From Motilimonas pumila (GTDB taxonomy: Bacteria > Pseudomonadota > Gammaproteobacteria > Enterobacterales > CBDFNC01): a stretch of DNA of 64,000 bases. The stretch spans positions 434,001 through 498,000 of the forward strand of contig NZ_QZCH01000001.1 of assembly GCF_003596335.1 (NCBI RefSeq), given 5' to 3'. The translations under genes and the position numbers were made by a program. Below are positions 1 to 9,689 of the stretch, one piece after another. The notes under the pieces were generated by a model. That model did not search any database, was not told the origin of the DNA, and worked only from the letters and a program-made list of their open reading frames with translations. The stretch's first letter is position 1. Each line of letters opens with the position of its first letter.

Positions 1-1
1 C

Positions 2-1216
2 GAACAAGTGCAATTTAACGCGACCGATACGGGGCTGCTGATCATTGACTCTCAGCAATCTTACGTCATGGACAGTGACGCTTTTTGGACCAAAGTTTGG
101 TATCCAGACTTGCCTATCCCAGCTGAAAACGTCGATCCTCAATTACACCAAAATATCGACCGCATCGCTTCACTCGCTAAGCTTGCCAATCAGCTGAACT
201 TCCCGACAACGATTACCTATGAAGCATATAATACGGAGTGGGGCTTGGAGTACTCGCCCTTTATTAGTCGTATTGAAGAGGCGCTGGATGAAGATACCCA
301 AGTATTTTTCAAGCAAACTTTTAATGCCACATTGGAAACAGACATAGAAAACGCTATGACCAGCTGGCTCGCAAACGGCATTAACCGGGTGATAGTCGCT
401 GGCGCAGAGACCGATGTTTGCGTAATGCAAACCGTACTGGGGCTGAAAAAGATGGGCTTTGAAGTCTACTTAGCCAGTGACGCCACGTTCTCAACAGAGA
501 TATACAAAAGGCCTACCTTTAAACGGCTGCAACAAGCCGGGGTAAAACTCGCAGCTACATCGGAAGTCTTAGAGTCCATGCAAGCCCAAGATGAGTTGAT
601 ATACAGCCCAAGGTATGCGGTAGGAAACCGTGCCGAACTGCATCAAGCTGACCGAGCGCAAATGGCGTACATAAACTTTAATATGGACCCGACCAGTATT
701 AATAAAGCCGTTCATGACAATAAGACTGCGGTTGACTATCGATTGACCTCTTTAGGTTTAGAGCAAGAGTTTTTATTTCAATCTTTACCTAGCTTTCATG
801 TCAATGCAAAGACCGAAGCTTATACCGATAAGTATCGCCAAAATGCTGATATGATTCATCATGAAAGAATCAACCAAGTGATCAGAGATATGCGTGACAT
901 GGGCAAAGATCAAGCCATGATATCTGGGGTAGTTTCGCAAAAAGAGCTGATCACCACAGTAGTGAAGCTTAACTCGGCCCAAATTACGCCGATTATATTA
1001 GAAGACAGCCTATTGGGCGCTGATGTTGACCCTGTTCACTACTTAGATTTAGTCTATCAGCTTGGCGCTATTCCAAGCACTCAAAAATCGAATGGCTATG
1101 AAATGTATGTAGAGGTACAACTGGGTGACTTTAGTGAAGACGAAAAAGCAAGTTATTGGCAGATGAATGGCTTGCAGGAATCTGTGATACCTGAGCTTTA
1201 TCCCCGACTACGTTAG
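2..1216 (+). CDS. Tandem isochorismatase-like cysteine hydrolase, second half degenerate; 5' end may lie outside the window
   Basis: The N-terminal half is a cysteine hydrolase of the isochorismatase/nicotinamidase family. Counting from the GTG at 8, the expected triad is visible: Asp14 in LLIIDSQ, Lys102 in FFKQTF and Cys138 in ETDVCVMQTV. From about residue 215 the same fold seems to repeat: MAYINFN lines up with GLLIIDS, and GVVSQKELITTVVKL with GAETDVCVMQTVLGL, followed by a matching strand (ITPIILEDSLLGAD against FEVYLASDATFST). In the repeat the catalytic Asp becomes Asn223 and the Cys becomes Glu313, so it should be inactive. The frame is open to the window edge, so the true start may lie upstream; the GTG has no clear ribosome site. 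Substrate unknown. A hairpin terminator follows. The family call is firm, the duplication is inferred by eye. Confidence 0.8.
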   Translation, partial: EQVQFNATDTGLLIIDSQQSYVMDSDAFWTKVWYPDLPIPAENVDPQLHQNIDRIASLAKLANQLNFPTTITYEAYNTEWGLEYSPFISRIEEALDEDTQVFFKQTFNATLETDIENAMTSWLANGINRVIVAGAETDVCVMQTVLGLKKMGFEVYLASDATFSTEIYKRPTFKRLQQAGVKLAATSEVLESMQAQDELIYSPRYAVGNRAELHQADRAQMAYINFNMDPTSINKAVHDNKTAVDYRLTSLGLEQEFLFQSLPSFHVNAKTEAYTDKYRQNADMIHHERINQVIRDMRDMGKDQAMISGVVSQKELITTVVKLNSAQITPIILEDSLLGADVDPVHYLDLVYQLGAIPSTQKSNGYEMYVEVQLGDFSEDEKASYWQMNGLQESVIPELYPRLR

Positions 1217-1234
1217 TAAAAAATCAATAGTTTT

Positions 1235-1276
1235 AAGCACCAACAGTGGAGTATTCAACGCTGAGGGTGCTTTTTG
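1235..1276 (+). terminator. Likely intrinsic terminator of the hydrolase gene
   Basis: AGCACC near 1236 pairs with GGTGCT at 1266-1271, with an inner CAG/CTG pairing, followed by five T. It lies 19 bp after the hydrolase stop. The loop is large, so efficiency is uncertain. Confidence 0.5.
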
Positions 1277-1383
1277 CATCCCTAACAACCTGTATTTACC
1301 TTAACATAGCATCGACTGTGCTTGTATCGCAGTAGTTGGTAACTGGGTGAGTAAATAAAGGATAAAACAGGTATTTCAGACAT

Positions 1384-1406
1384 AAAAAAACCGACATAAA
1401 GTCGGG
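1384..1406 (-). terminator. Intrinsic terminator downstream of tRNA-Leu
   Basis: Read on the minus strand, CCCGAC-TTTAT-GTCGG is followed by a run of seven T. It sits 18 bp past the CCA end of the tRNA-Leu gene. Confidence 0.7.
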
Positions 1407-1423
1407 TTATTATAAGGTGTAGA

Positions 1424-1508
1424 TGGTGCCCGAGGGCGGACTTGAACCGCCACTTCCGAAGAAACCTGATTTTGAATCAGGCGTGTCTACCAATTTCACC
1501 ACTCGGGC
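1424..1508 (-). tRNA. tRNA-Leu (anticodon CAA)
   Basis: On the minus strand a 7-bp acceptor stem (GCCCGAG with CTCGGGC) closes the gene, followed by discriminator A and an encoded CCA. The anticodon arm reads CCTGA-TTCAAAA-TCAGG, giving anticodon CAA, which decodes UUG. A long variable arm and the TTCAAGTCC-type T arm are visible. The length, 85 nt, is normal for a class II leucine tRNA. It is a single gene with its own promoter and terminator. Confidence 0.96.
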
Positions 1509-1550
1509 TAAATAGCTGCAAACCCGTCGGCTCACTGCTAAGTGGGAGTG

Positions 1551-1578
1551 ATTATACTCATCGCCATGTCCTTGGCAA
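1551..1578 (-). promoter_or_regulatory. Sigma-70 promoter of tRNA-Leu
   Basis: On the minus strand TTGCCA (1578-1573) and TATAAT (1556-1551) are 16 bp apart, about 43 bp before the tRNA 5' end. The -10 box is a perfect consensus. Confidence 0.75.
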
Positions 1579-1705
1579 GTAGTTTTAGTTCAACTGCCTA
1601 GGATTTAAACAGATATCATAATATATCGCGCTTTAGGGTGATTTTGTTACAATCTCAGCACGATGTTCATATCTGCAGCAGCTAAAACAGAGAAAAATAA
1701 TCAAT

Positions 1706-2236
1706 ATGAAAAATACCAAGACTGCCCCAACTGCAAACCCTTATGTAGGTCTACCTCCCGCAGGCGTATTAAGAAGGTTCGGAGCCCTAATTTATGACGC
1801 CTTATTGGTCATGGCCTTGATGTTATTAGCAGGCGGTGTGGGCGCTCTCGTCGCAGCGCTATTACTGAATTTTAATCTTATTTCTATTGCCGGCTACCCA
1901 GACATGGCGGCTTACCTCAGTCAAAATATGTTATACCAAATTTGGATTTGGTCTGTGTTTGTGGGCTTTTACGCCTTCTTTTGGAGTAAAGCGGGGCAAA
2001 CATTGGGGATGCGAGCTTGGAAATTAAGGGTTCAAAATGAAGACGGCACCAATATCAATAAAACCCAAGCCGTGATCAGACTATTTACCGCCATATTTGG
2101 TTTAGGCAACTTCTTCGTGCTTATCAATAAACCCAAGGGCCGCAGCTTTCAGGATCACTGGGCTGATTGCGAAGTGGTATTACTGTCGAAAGAGCTTAAT
2201 CAGCAAGTCAAACTCAAGGGTGTGAAGTGGCCATAA
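1706..2236 (+). CDS. RDD-family integral membrane protein
   Basis: A 176-residue membrane protein of the RDD family (named for conserved Arg-Asp-Asp). The Arg and first Asp are visible in GVLRRFGALIYDALLV (about residues 20-35), at the start of the first membrane segment. Further hydrophobic segments follow at about 30-57 and 78-95, then the GQTLGMRAWKLRV motif typical of the domain and a C-terminal GRSFQDHWADCEVV. Some family members have been linked to ion exchange or stress; the substrate here cannot be told. It stands alone between the tRNA-Leu gene and lptG, and is separated from the convergent lptG by a strong bidirectional hairpin. Confidence 0.85.
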   Translation: MKNTKTAPTANPYVGLPPAGVLRRFGALIYDALLVMALMLLAGGVGALVAALLLNFNLISIAGYPDMAAYLSQNMLYQIWIWSVFVGFYAFFWSKAGQTLGMRAWKLRVQNEDGTNINKTQAVIRLFTAIFGLGNFFVLINKPKGRSFQDHWADCEVVLLSKELNQQVKLKGVKWP

Positions 2237-2270
2237 ACGCGGTCTGAGCTTGAATACTAAGACTCAACAA

Positions 2271-2305
2271 AAAAGCCCGTGCAGGATCCCTGCACGGGCT
2301 TTTTT
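2271..2305. terminator. Bidirectional terminator between the RDD gene and lptG
   Basis: AAGCCCGTGCAGG and CCTGCACGGGCTT form a perfect 13-bp stem with a 3-nt loop, flanked by A and T runs. It can end transcription of both the upstream plus-strand gene and the converging lptFG operon. Confidence 0.9.
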
Positions 2306-2325
2306 AATAGTAGTCAATCGTGACT

Positions 2326-3390
2326 TTAACTATGGCGCTTAAGCAAGTAAGCCGACAAGAAAATAAAGACCAAACTAGGCGTTGTAGCGCCAACCAAAGG
2401 CGGCAGTTTAAAGACTAAGCTCACTGGACCAAACATTTCATTGGAAACGTAAAAGGTAAAGCCCGCGACAATACCCAGCATCAGCCTTGCCCCCATTGCC
2501 ACCGTACGTAATGGCCCAAAGATAAAAGAAATGGCTAATAGCATAGTAACTAGCACGGTAAAAGGCACCATCACTGCACGCCATAAGGCAAGTTGATATT
2601 TGCTACTATCTTGTTTGTTACTCTCTAAATAACCAATGTAAGCCCACAAATCTCGCATCGACATATCTTCCGGCTTAATTGCCACCACGCCCAGCTTACT
2701 CGGCGTCAATTCCGTGTTCCAGAGCTGAGAGGTTATTGGATAGACCCGAATAGTATCTTCTTTAAACTGGGTAATTTCTATATCGTGCAGTACCCACTTA
2801 CCATCATTAAACTCCCCTTTTTTTGCGAATAGCTGCTTCTTTAACTCCGTTGCACCTTCATAGAAATATATACGAACATCATATAACTCTTCTTTGCCTC
2901 GCACTTCGCCTATGCTGACAAACGCATCACCGTCTTTAGCCCAAACACCAAACTGTGAGCTAATCACATCTCCACCATGACGAGCAGATGTACGAAGCTG
3001 TTTAGCTGATTGCTCGGAATATGGCGCGACAAACTCGCCCAATAGCATGACAACAATCATAATGGGCACGGCGGTTTTGAGCACCGAAAGCGCGATGCGC
3101 AACTTCGAAATGCCCGCAGATTGCATCACGACTAACTCACTGCTACTGGCCAATGAGCCTAGGCCGATCAAAGATCCTAGCAAGGCTGCCATCGGAAAAA
3201 ATAATTCTATTTCTTTTGGCATTTTCAATAACACATACATGGCAGCGGCCAGTAAATCGTATTCCCCTTGCCCTACCTTACCAAGCTGCTCAACAAACTT
3301 AATAATGGCGCTCAACCCCACTAACGTCAGCAAACAAAGCAAAGTGGCAGCAATAATGGTACGGCCAATGTATCTATCTAGAATGCCCAT
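2326..3390 (-). CDS. lptG: LPS export system permease LptG
   Basis: Inner-membrane subunit of the LptB2FG ABC transporter that extracts lipopolysaccharide and passes it to the LptC/LptA bridge. The 354-residue protein starts MGILDRYIGRTIIAATLL as LptG proteins do. It has N-terminal membrane segments (about 12-32, 55-85, 100-120), a beta-jellyroll periplasmic domain in the middle, and three C-terminal membrane segments from about 268 on. Its ATG overlaps the last base of the lptF stop codon, so the two are translationally coupled. The usual length is about 360. The pair diverges from pepA, as in E. coli. Confidence 0.96.
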   Translation of the reverse strand: MGILDRYIGRTIIAATLLCLLTLVGLSAIIKFVEQLGKVGQGEYDLLAAAMYVLLKMPKEIELFFPMAALLGSLIGLGSLASSSELVVMQSAGISKLRIALSVLKTAVPIMIVVMLLGEFVAPYSEQSAKQLRTSARHGGDVISSQFGVWAKDGDAFVSIGEVRGKEELYDVRIYFYEGATELKKQLFAKKGEFNDGKWVLHDIEITQFKEDTIRVYPITSQLWNTELTPSKLGVVAIKPEDMSMRDLWAYIGYLESNKQDSSKYQLALWRAVMVPFTVLVTMLLAISFIFGPLRTVAMGARLMLGIVAGFTFYVSNEMFGPVSLVFKLPPLVGATTPSLVFIFLSAYLLKRHS

Positions 3391-4496
3391 TACTTTGCTC
3401 CGCCTGTGGCTGACTGACTTGGCTTGGATGCCTGTTTGTTGAATTTGGCGCTGTCTTTAATATTGAGATAAACGCCAAAAGTTAAGAAAATGGCTTGAAT
3501 TGACCACATGGTGAACAACGGGAAGCTGCCGTCTTCGATGCCACTACGACTCGCCGAAAGCAGCAAGAAGAAAGAAAGGTAGAGCAATAAAGCTGGCAGC
3601 AATTTGGCGTACCGCCCTTGGCGGGGGTTAACCGAAGCCATAGGCACAACGACAATCGTCAGCACTAAAATTGAAATTGGTAGCGCCATGCGCCATTGCA
3701 GTTCAGTTTGGTGACTTAAATCATCAGAACCGATTAATTCCAAAGTTGGAATAGTATCAACTTTACGCCGAGCTTCTTTGACATCTTTGTTTTCTAGGAT
3801 CAACGAAAAAGACTCAAACTGAGTCACTTGGTAATCTTTACGGCCAGACTCTCCTTCGTAGCGGTAGCCGTCATACAAGGTTAATATCTTTGCGCCATTT
3901 TCTTCTGTTACTCGACCGGATTTAGCCGTTATCGTCGAAGGTCTACGATCTGGGCTATTTGGCCAATGAGCCGCAAATAAGTTTTTGAGCCGAAAGCCTT
4001 TTTCATATTTTTCAACGTATACGACTCCAGCATTGTCAGGTAAAGAGTGAAATTGTCCTTCAATCAGGGTCGCCAAACCGGCATCCGCTTCAGCCTCTTC
4101 AAACACTTTACGCTCTTTTTCATTGGCCATCGGCGAAATATAGAAAGTATTGAAACCAGCTGCAATAGCGGTGCAAATGGCCAATGCCATGGTCGCGTTT
4201 AGAATGCGCCTAGGACTGTAACCACAAGCCGTCATCACCACTATTTCGCTTTCTGCGTGTAGCCTGCCGTGGGCAAACAATACGCCAATAAACAAACTGA
4301 TAGGAATCATCAAGGTGGCTAAAGAAGGCAGATTCAGCCATAAGATAGTGAAGACTAAGTCATGAGGAATATTTCCACTGACCGCATCAGCCAGCACTCG
4401 CACAAACTTTTGGCTAACAAATATCAACAGTAAAACAAACAAAACCCCCATCTGCGTTTTGAAGGTTTCTTTAAAAATATATCGAAAAAGTATCAC
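3390..4496 (-). CDS. lptF: LPS export system permease LptF
   Basis: Partner of LptG in LptB2FG. The 368-residue protein begins at a GTG (MILFRYIFKETFKTQ), placed by an AAGGA ribosome site five bases upstream and by fit to the family N-terminus. Membrane segments lie at about 13-33, 50-80 and 100-118, with the periplasmic jellyroll domain next and three more helices from about 270. ESEIVVMTACGYSP is the cytoplasmic coupling helix that contacts LptB. First gene of the lptFG operon, divergent from pepA across 167 bp. lptB is not in this window, as usual. Confidence 0.96.
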   Translation of the reverse strand: MILFRYIFKETFKTQMGVLFVLLLIFVSQKFVRVLADAVSGNIPHDLVFTILWLNLPSLATLMIPISLFIGVLFAHGRLHAESEIVVMTACGYSPRRILNATMALAICTAIAAGFNTFYISPMANEKERKVFEEAEADAGLATLIEGQFHSLPDNAGVVYVEKYEKGFRLKNLFAAHWPNSPDRRPSTITAKSGRVTEENGAKILTLYDGYRYEGESGRKDYQVTQFESFSLILENKDVKEARRKVDTIPTLELIGSDDLSHQTELQWRMALPISILVLTIVVVPMASVNPRQGRYAKLLPALLLYLSFFLLLSASRSGIEDGSFPLFTMWSIQAIFLTFGVYLNIKDSAKFNKQASKPSQSATGGAK

Positions 4497-4504
4497 TTTA
4501 GTCC

Positions 4505-4555
4505 TTAGGTAAACTTTTCTTTTAGGTGGCGCTAACCATTATTTTAGGTAAACTT
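4505..4555. repeat. Direct repeats TTAGGTAAACTT in the lptF/pepA intergenic region
   Basis: The 12-mer TTAGGTAAACTT occurs exactly at 4505-4516 and 4544-4555, with a third partial TTAGGT at 4522. The copies lie between the lptF start and the likely pepA -35 box, so they could bind a regulator or simply be a local duplication. Confidence 0.6.
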
Positions 4556-4556
4556 A

Positions 4557-4584
4557 TTGTTTTTAACACTTAGCATTTTATAAA
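4557..4584 (+). promoter_or_regulatory. Possible sigma-70 promoter of pepA-holC-valS
   Basis: TTGTTT (4557-4562) and TATAAA (4579-4584) are 16 bp apart, about 80 bp before the pepA ATG. Both boxes are near consensus. This is motif evidence only. Confidence 0.45.
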
Positions 4585-4663
4585 ACTAAAGCTGGCGTGG
4601 TGTATTGCGCCATAATTATAGAGAAAAAATAACAGCTTTTGCCCTCAGAATGAAGGAGAGACC

Positions 4664-6175
4664 ATGGAGTTTAGTGTAAAAAGTGGCAGCCCAGAAAAAC
4701 AGCGCAGTGCATGTATTGTGGTTGGCGTATTTGAACCAAGGCGTCTTTCTCCTGTAGCGGAACAACTGGACAAAATCAGCGACGGTTACCTGAGCGCCCT
4801 GCTTCGCCGCGGCGATTTAGAAGGAAAAGCCGGCCAAGTGCTGCTTTTACATCATGTGCCAAACGTATTAAGTGAACGTGTTCTATTAGTTGGCTGTGGC
4901 AAAGAGCGCGAACTCGATGAACGTCAATATAAACAAATTATTCATAAAACCATTAGTACCCTGAATGAAACGGGTTCAATGGAAGCGGTATGCTTTTTAA
5001 CCGAGCTTCACGTTAAAGGTCGCGACACCTATTGGAAAGTGCGTCAAGCGGTTGAAGCTGCCGATGACAGTTTATACACTTTTAACCAGCTCAAGAGCAA
5101 TCCGGGAGAAACCCGCAGACCATTGCGCAAGTTGGTTTTTAACGTGCCGACGCGCAAAGAGCTCACCCTCAGTGAAAACGCTATCAATCATGGTCTGGCT
5201 ATCGCCAAAGGGGTGAAAAAGTGTAAAGACCTTGGCAACTTGCCGCCAAATATCTGTAACCCAGATTACCTGGCCAGCCAAGCTAGGCAATTAGCCGACA
5301 AATACGACACCATCACGACTAAGGTGATTGGTGAGCAAGAAATGGCAGAGCTCGGCATGAATTCTTACTTGGCCGTTGGCCGAGGCTCAATCAACGAGTC
5401 TAAGATGTCCATCATAGAGTATAACAACGCCCCAAATACCGAAGGCAAGCCTATCGTGCTTGTGGGTAAAGGCTTAACCTTTGACTCCGGTGGTATTTCT
5501 CTTAAACCCGGCGCTGGCATGGATGAAATGAAATACGACATGGGCGGCGCAGCCTCGGTATTTGGCACTATGCGGGCATTAGCCGAACTTAACTTACCCT
5601 TACATGTTATTGGTGTGATTGCTGCCGCAGAAAATATGCCCGATGCTAACGCTTATCGACCCGGCGACGTACTGACAACCATGTCAGGGCAAACGGTGGA
5701 AGTACTAAACACCGACGCCGAAGGCCGCTTGGTATTATGCGACGCGCTTACCTATGTTGAACGCTTTGAGCCAGACCTGGTGATTGATGTAGCGACCCTA
5801 ACGGGGGCTTGCATTGTTGCCCTTGGTCACCACACTACGGGTTTACTCAGTACTCATAACCCGCTTGCTCACGAACTATTGAATGCTTCAGAGCAAGCAG
5901 GCGATCGCGCGTGGCGTTTACCTATGTCAGATGAATACCAAGAACAGCTAGAAAGCCCATTTGCGGATATGGCTAACATTGGCGGAAAGTCAGCAGGAAC
6001 GATCACCGCGGCATGCTTTTTGTCGCGCTTTACCAAAAAATATCACTGGGCTCATCTAGACATTGCCGGAACAGCCTGGCGCAGTGGCGGTAAAAACAAA
6101 GGCTCAACGGGGCGCCCAGTGCCTATGCTCACGCAGTTTTTGATTAACAAAAGCGGCATTAACCTGGAAGAATAA
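4664..6175 (+). CDS. pepA: Leucyl aminopeptidase PepA (M17, two-metal)
   Basis: Cytosolic M17 aminopeptidase that removes N-terminal residues and completes peptide turnover; in E. coli it also binds DNA in Xer recombination and carAB control. At 503 residues it equals E. coli PepA. The metal and catalytic motifs are intact: [11 protein letters not shown] (catalytic Lys about 269, ligand Asp about 274), the MKYDMGGAA helix, and [10 protein letters not shown] (residues 349-358, with Asp, Glu and the catalytic Arg). The N-terminal alpha/beta domain occupies about 1-165. A strong GAAGGAGAG ribosome site fixes the ATG. It is followed without a gap by holC, so translation is probably coupled. Confidence 0.97.
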   Translation: MEFSVKSGSPEKQRSACIVVGVFEPRRLSPVAEQLDKISDGYLSALLRRGDLEGKAGQVLLLHHVPNVLSERVLLVGCGKERELDERQYKQIIHKTISTLNETGSMEAVCFLTELHVKGRDTYWKVRQAVEAADDSLYTFNQLKSNPGETRRPLRKLVFNVPTRKELTLSENAINHGLAIAKGVKKCKDLGNLPPNICNPDYLASQARQLADKYDTITTKVIGEQEMAELGMNSYLAVGRGSINESKMSIIEYNNAPNTEGKPIVLVGKGLTFDSGGISLKPGAGMDEMKYDMGGAASVFGTMRALAELNLPLHVIGVIAAAENMPDANAYRPGDVLTTMSGQTVEVLNTDAEGRLVLCDALTYVERFEPDLVIDVATLTGACIVALGHHTTGLLSTHNPLAHELLNASEQAGDRAWRLPMSDEYQEQLESPFADMANIGGKSAGTITAACFLSRFTKKYHWAHLDIAGTAWRSGGKNKGSTGRPVPMLTQFLINKSGINLEE

Positions 6176-6646
6176 ATGCGCCAAGGGCTATTTTATATTC
6201 TCAGCCAAGAAGATGAGCCGCAAGCCCCCCTTGCGGCTCATTTTGCTGTTGCTTGCCAATTGGCCGCTTATCACTATCAACAAGGCCAGAAAGTCTTTAT
6301 CGCAACCGACGATCAAACCCAAGCGTTTGCCATTGATGAATACCTTTGGCAGTTTGATGGCGACAGCTTTATTCCTCATAATTTAAGCGGTGAAGGCCCA
6401 AAATACGGCGCTCCGGTAGAAATTGGCTGGCAAAAACCAAAACAAAGGCGACAAGTGCTTATAAACTTGCGTAAAATAGCGCCAGAATTTGCAACAGAGT
6501 TTGCCCAAGTGGTCGACTTTGTGCCTTGTGCTGAAGATCTCAAAGCGGCAGCAAGGCTTAGGTACCAAGCATACCGCCAACAAGGTATCAACTTGGCAAC
6601 CAAGCCACTGGGGCCATCGAGTGATGCGACGCCAGTGACCAAGTAA
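6176..6646 (+). CDS. holC: DNA polymerase III chi subunit HolC
   Basis: Chi links the clamp loader, through psi, to single-stranded DNA-binding protein in the replisome. The 156-residue protein begins immediately after the pepA stop. Family features include the N-terminal FYIL strand, a helix with ACQLAAYHYQQGQKVFI, the pair TDDQTQAFAIDEYLWQF, FIPHNLSGEG near the middle and the late VVDFVPC strand. The C-terminus is slightly longer than in E. coli (147). The pepA-holC-valS order is conserved in gammaproteobacteria. Confidence 0.93.
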   Translation: MRQGLFYILSQEDEPQAPLAAHFAVACQLAAYHYQQGQKVFIATDDQTQAFAIDEYLWQFDGDSFIPHNLSGEGPKYGAPVEIGWQKPKQRRQVLINLRKIAPEFATEFAQVVDFVPCAEDLKAAARLRYQAYRQQGINLATKPLGPSSDATPVTK

Positions 6647-6700
6647 GTTATCACTTACTTGAAGAATTACAGTGCCATGACAATGGTGTGGACCAACCGA

Positions 6701-6721
6701 ATATTGGCATACCGCCAATAT
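6701..6721. repeat. Perfect palindrome in the holC-valS gap
   Basis: ATATTGGC and GCCAATAT are perfect 8-bp arms around ATACC, ending 26 bp before the valS ATG. A smaller inverted repeat, CCAT-GACA-ATGG, lies just upstream at about 6675-6686. There is no T run, so this is not a terminator; it could be an operator or an mRNA leader hairpin. Confidence 0.6.
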
Positions 6722-6747
6722 CAGACAACGCAGAAAGCTAATTAGAT

Positions 6748-9594
6748 ATGGAAAAGACGTATAACCCTCAATCAATTGAGCAAAAGAGTTACCAACACTG
6801 GGAAGAAAAAGGTTACTTTAAACCCCATGGTGACACCACCAAAGACAGCTACTGCATCATGATCCCGCCGCCGAATGTCACCGGCAGCTTGCACATGGGT
6901 CACGCGTTTCAAGATACCATCATGGACACTTTAGTTCGCTACCAACGCATGTGCGGTAAAAACACTTTGTGGCAAGTGGGTACTGACCACGCCGGTATTG
7001 CGACTCAAATGGTAGTTGAGCGTAAAATTGCCGCAGAAGAGAACAAAACCAAACACGATTACGGCCGTGAGGCTTTTATTGATAAAATTTGGGATTGGAA
7101 AGCGGAGTCTGGCGGTACGATTACCAAACAGCTTCGCCGCCTAGGCGCATCGGTAGATTGGGATCGAGAACGTTTTACTATGGACCCAGGCATGTCTGCC
7201 GCGGTGCAAGAAGTATTCGTAAAACTGTTTGAAGAAGACCTGCTTTATCGCGGTAAACGCCTGGTTAACTGGGATCCCAAGCTGCATACCGCCATTTCTG
7301 ACCTCGAAGTTGAAAACAAAGACAAAAAAGGCCACATGTGGCATTTCCGCTACCCCTTAGCGGACGGCGTAAAAACAACAGATGGCAAAGATTACATCAT
7401 TGTTGCCACCACTCGCCCTGAAACCATGCTAGGTGATACCGGCGTAGCGGTTAACCCTGAAGACCCCCGCTATCAAGACCTTATCGGTAAGTTTATAGAC
7501 TTGCCAATAGTTGGCCGCCGCATTCCTATTGTTGGTGATGAACACGCCGACATGGAAAAAGGCACAGGTTGTGTAAAAATCACCCCAGCTCACGACTTTA
7601 ACGACTATGAAGTCGGTAAACGCCACCAGCTGCCAATGATCAACATTCTTACGTTTAACGGTGACATTCGTGACAGCGCAGAGGTGTTTGACACTAAAGG
7701 CGAAGCTTCTGATGCCTACGGCACTGAGTTGCCGGCAGAGCTGCAAGGCTTAGAACGTTTTGCCGCCCGTAAAGCCGTAGTCGCACAACTTGATGAGCTG
7801 GGTCTATTGGATGAAATCAAAGATCACGACCTAACCGTGCCTTATGGCGATCGCGGTGGCGTTGTGATTGAGCCAATGCTTACTGACCAATGGTATGTTC
7901 GTGCTGACGTCCTTGCTGAGCCCGCGTTAGAAGCGGTTGAAAATGGCGATATTCAATTTGTCCCTAAGCAATACGAAAACATGTATTTTTCGTGGATGCG
8001 TGATGTGCAAGACTGGTGTATTTCTCGCCAGCTTTGGTGGGGCCACCGCATCCCTGCTTGGTACGATGAGACAGGTAAAGTCTACGTAGGCCGCAGTGAA
8101 TCTGAAGTTCGCCAAGCGAACGGCTTAGGCGAAGACGTCAAACTGCGCCAAGATGAAGACGTGCTAGATACTTGGTTCTCATCTGCATTATGGACCTTCT
8201 CCACACTTGGTTGGCCTGAAGATACCGAAGCCCTTAAAACCTTCCACCCAACCGACGTGCTCGTGACTGGCTTTGACATTATATTCTTCTGGGTAGCCCG
8301 CATGATCATGATGACCATGCACTTTAATAAAGACGAAAATGGCAAAGCGCAAGTACCGTTTAAAACCGTTTACGTTACCGGCCTTATCCGTGATGAAAAC
8401 GGCGATAAGATGTCGAAATCGAAAGGTAACGTGCTTGATCCATTAGACATGATTGACGGCATTGACCTAGAGTCTTTGGTTGAAAAGCGCTGCGGCAACA
8501 TGATGCAGCCACAACTGGCCGCCAAAATTGAGAAAAATACCCGTAAGGCCTTCCCTGAAGGCATTGAATCTCACGGTACCGATGCATTGCGCTTTACTTT
8601 AGCGGCGCTGGCTTCTACTGGCCGTGATATCAACTGGGACATGAAGCGCCTTGAAGGTTACCGTAACTTCTGTAACAAGTTATGGAATGCCAGTAACTAT
8701 GTGTTTATGCACACAGAAGAATTTGAGCTTGCAGGTGAAGCGCAATACAGCCTGGCGGATCGTTGGATCCAAGGCCAATTGCAACAAACCATCAAAACCT
8801 ACCGCGAGCACATCGATAACTTCCGTTTCGACCTTGCGGCGAATACCTTGTACGACTTCACCTGGAATGAGTTTTGTTCTTGGTACTTAGAATTAACTAA
8901 GCCGGTTCTGTTTAAAGGCACTGAAGCGCAGCAACGTGGTACCCGTCAAACCTTGGTAGACGTGTTAGAAACGCTACTGCGTTTGGCTCACCCTATGCTG
9001 CCTTACATCACCGAAGAAATTTGGCAACGTGTTAAACCATTGGCGGGTAAAACCGGTGAAACCATCATGCTAGAGAGCTTCCCTGAGTGTGATGAAAGCA
9101 AGCTTGACGCAGACGCCATTGCTGACTTGGAGTGGGTCAAACAAGTTATCTTGGCCGTGCGTAATATTCGCGGTGAAATGGATATCAGCCCTAACAAACC
9201 ACTTGATGCATTATTGAAAAATGCTTCTGAGCTTGACCAACGTCGCTTCAACGATAATCAAGCCTTCTTAAACTCTTTAGCTAAATTAGAGTCGGTTAAG
9301 GTACTTGCAAAAGATGAAGCTGCGCCAGCCAGTGTGACCAATCTAGTAGGTGACATGGAGATTTTAATTCCAATGGCTGGCTTAGTGGATAAAGAAGCTG
9401 AACTGGCACGCTTGAGTAAACAAGCGGAAAAAGTTGAAAGAGAATTGGCCAAAGTCACCGGCAAACTGAGTAATGAAAAGTTTGTAGGCAAAGCGCCTGA
9501 AGCGGTGATCGCTAAAGAACGCGCAAAACAAGCCGAGCTACAAAGTAACTTGGACAAGCTAAAAGAGCAGCAAGCCGTTATCGCCGCTCTCTAG
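6748..9594 (+). CDS. valS: Valyl-tRNA synthetase
   Basis: Class I aminoacyl-tRNA synthetase charging tRNA-Val. The 948-residue protein matches the usual length (E. coli 951). The HIGH-type signature is [14 protein letters not shown] at about residues 41-54, and the KMSKS loop is [10 protein letters not shown] at about 553-562. The CP1 editing domain carries [10 protein letters not shown] and the [12 protein letters not shown] segment. The anticodon-binding helical domain follows from about 680, and the last 70 residues are the charged C-terminal coiled-coil arm. ATG start. Last gene of pepA-holC-valS, followed by a clear terminator. Confidence 0.98.
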   Translation: MEKTYNPQSIEQKSYQHWEEKGYFKPHGDTTKDSYCIMIPPPNVTGSLHMGHAFQDTIMDTLVRYQRMCGKNTLWQVGTDHAGIATQMVVERKIAAEENKTKHDYGREAFIDKIWDWKAESGGTITKQLRRLGASVDWDRERFTMDPGMSAAVQEVFVKLFEEDLLYRGKRLVNWDPKLHTAISDLEVENKDKKGHMWHFRYPLADGVKTTDGKDYIIVATTRPETMLGDTGVAVNPEDPRYQDLIGKFIDLPIVGRRIPIVGDEHADMEKGTGCVKITPAHDFNDYEVGKRHQLPMINILTFNGDIRDSAEVFDTKGEASDAYGTELPAELQGLERFAARKAVVAQLDELGLLDEIKDHDLTVPYGDRGGVVIEPMLTDQWYVRADVLAEPALEAVENGDIQFVPKQYENMYFSWMRDVQDWCISRQLWWGHRIPAWYDETGKVYVGRSESEVRQANGLGEDVKLRQDEDVLDTWFSSALWTFSTLGWPEDTEALKTFHPTDVLVTGFDIIFFWVARMIMMTMHFNKDENGKAQVPFKTVYVTGLIRDENGDKMSKSKGNVLDPLDMIDGIDLESLVEKRCGNMMQPQLAAKIEKNTRKAFPEGIESHGTDALRFTLAALASTGRDINWDMKRLEGYRNFCNKLWNASNYVFMHTEEFELAGEAQYSLADRWIQGQLQQTIKTYREHIDNFRFDLAANTLYDFTWNEFCSWYLELTKPVLFKGTEAQQRGTRQTLVDVLETLLRLAHPMLPYITEEIWQRVKPLAGKTGETIMLESFPECDESKLDADAIADLEWVKQVILAVRNIRGEMDISPNKPLDALLKNASELDQRRFNDNQAFLNSLAKLESVKVLAKDEAAPASVTNLVGDMEILIPMAGLVDKEAELARLSKQAEKVERELAKVTGKLSNEKFVGKAPEAVIAKERAKQAELQSNLDKLKEQQAVIAAL

Positions 9595-9616
9595 TCTCAT
9601 TTCTTTTGTACCTGAC

Positions 9617-9647
9617 AAAAACCAAGGCTTATGCCTTGGTTTTTTTT
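9617..9647 (+). terminator. Intrinsic terminator of valS
   Basis: ACCAAGGC-TTAT-GCCTTGGT followed by seven further T, starting 26 bp past the valS stop. A short A run on the other side may let it also act on the convergent lpxR-like gene. Confidence 0.88.
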
Positions 9648-9689
9648 CCCTTTCCGTCTATTGGCATGCAGGCCCGCGTTAACACAGCT

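Noticed and set aside
6383-6775. Minus-strand frame of 130 codons across holC and the valS start
   Set aside because: It is antisense to two strongly supported genes and has no family features.
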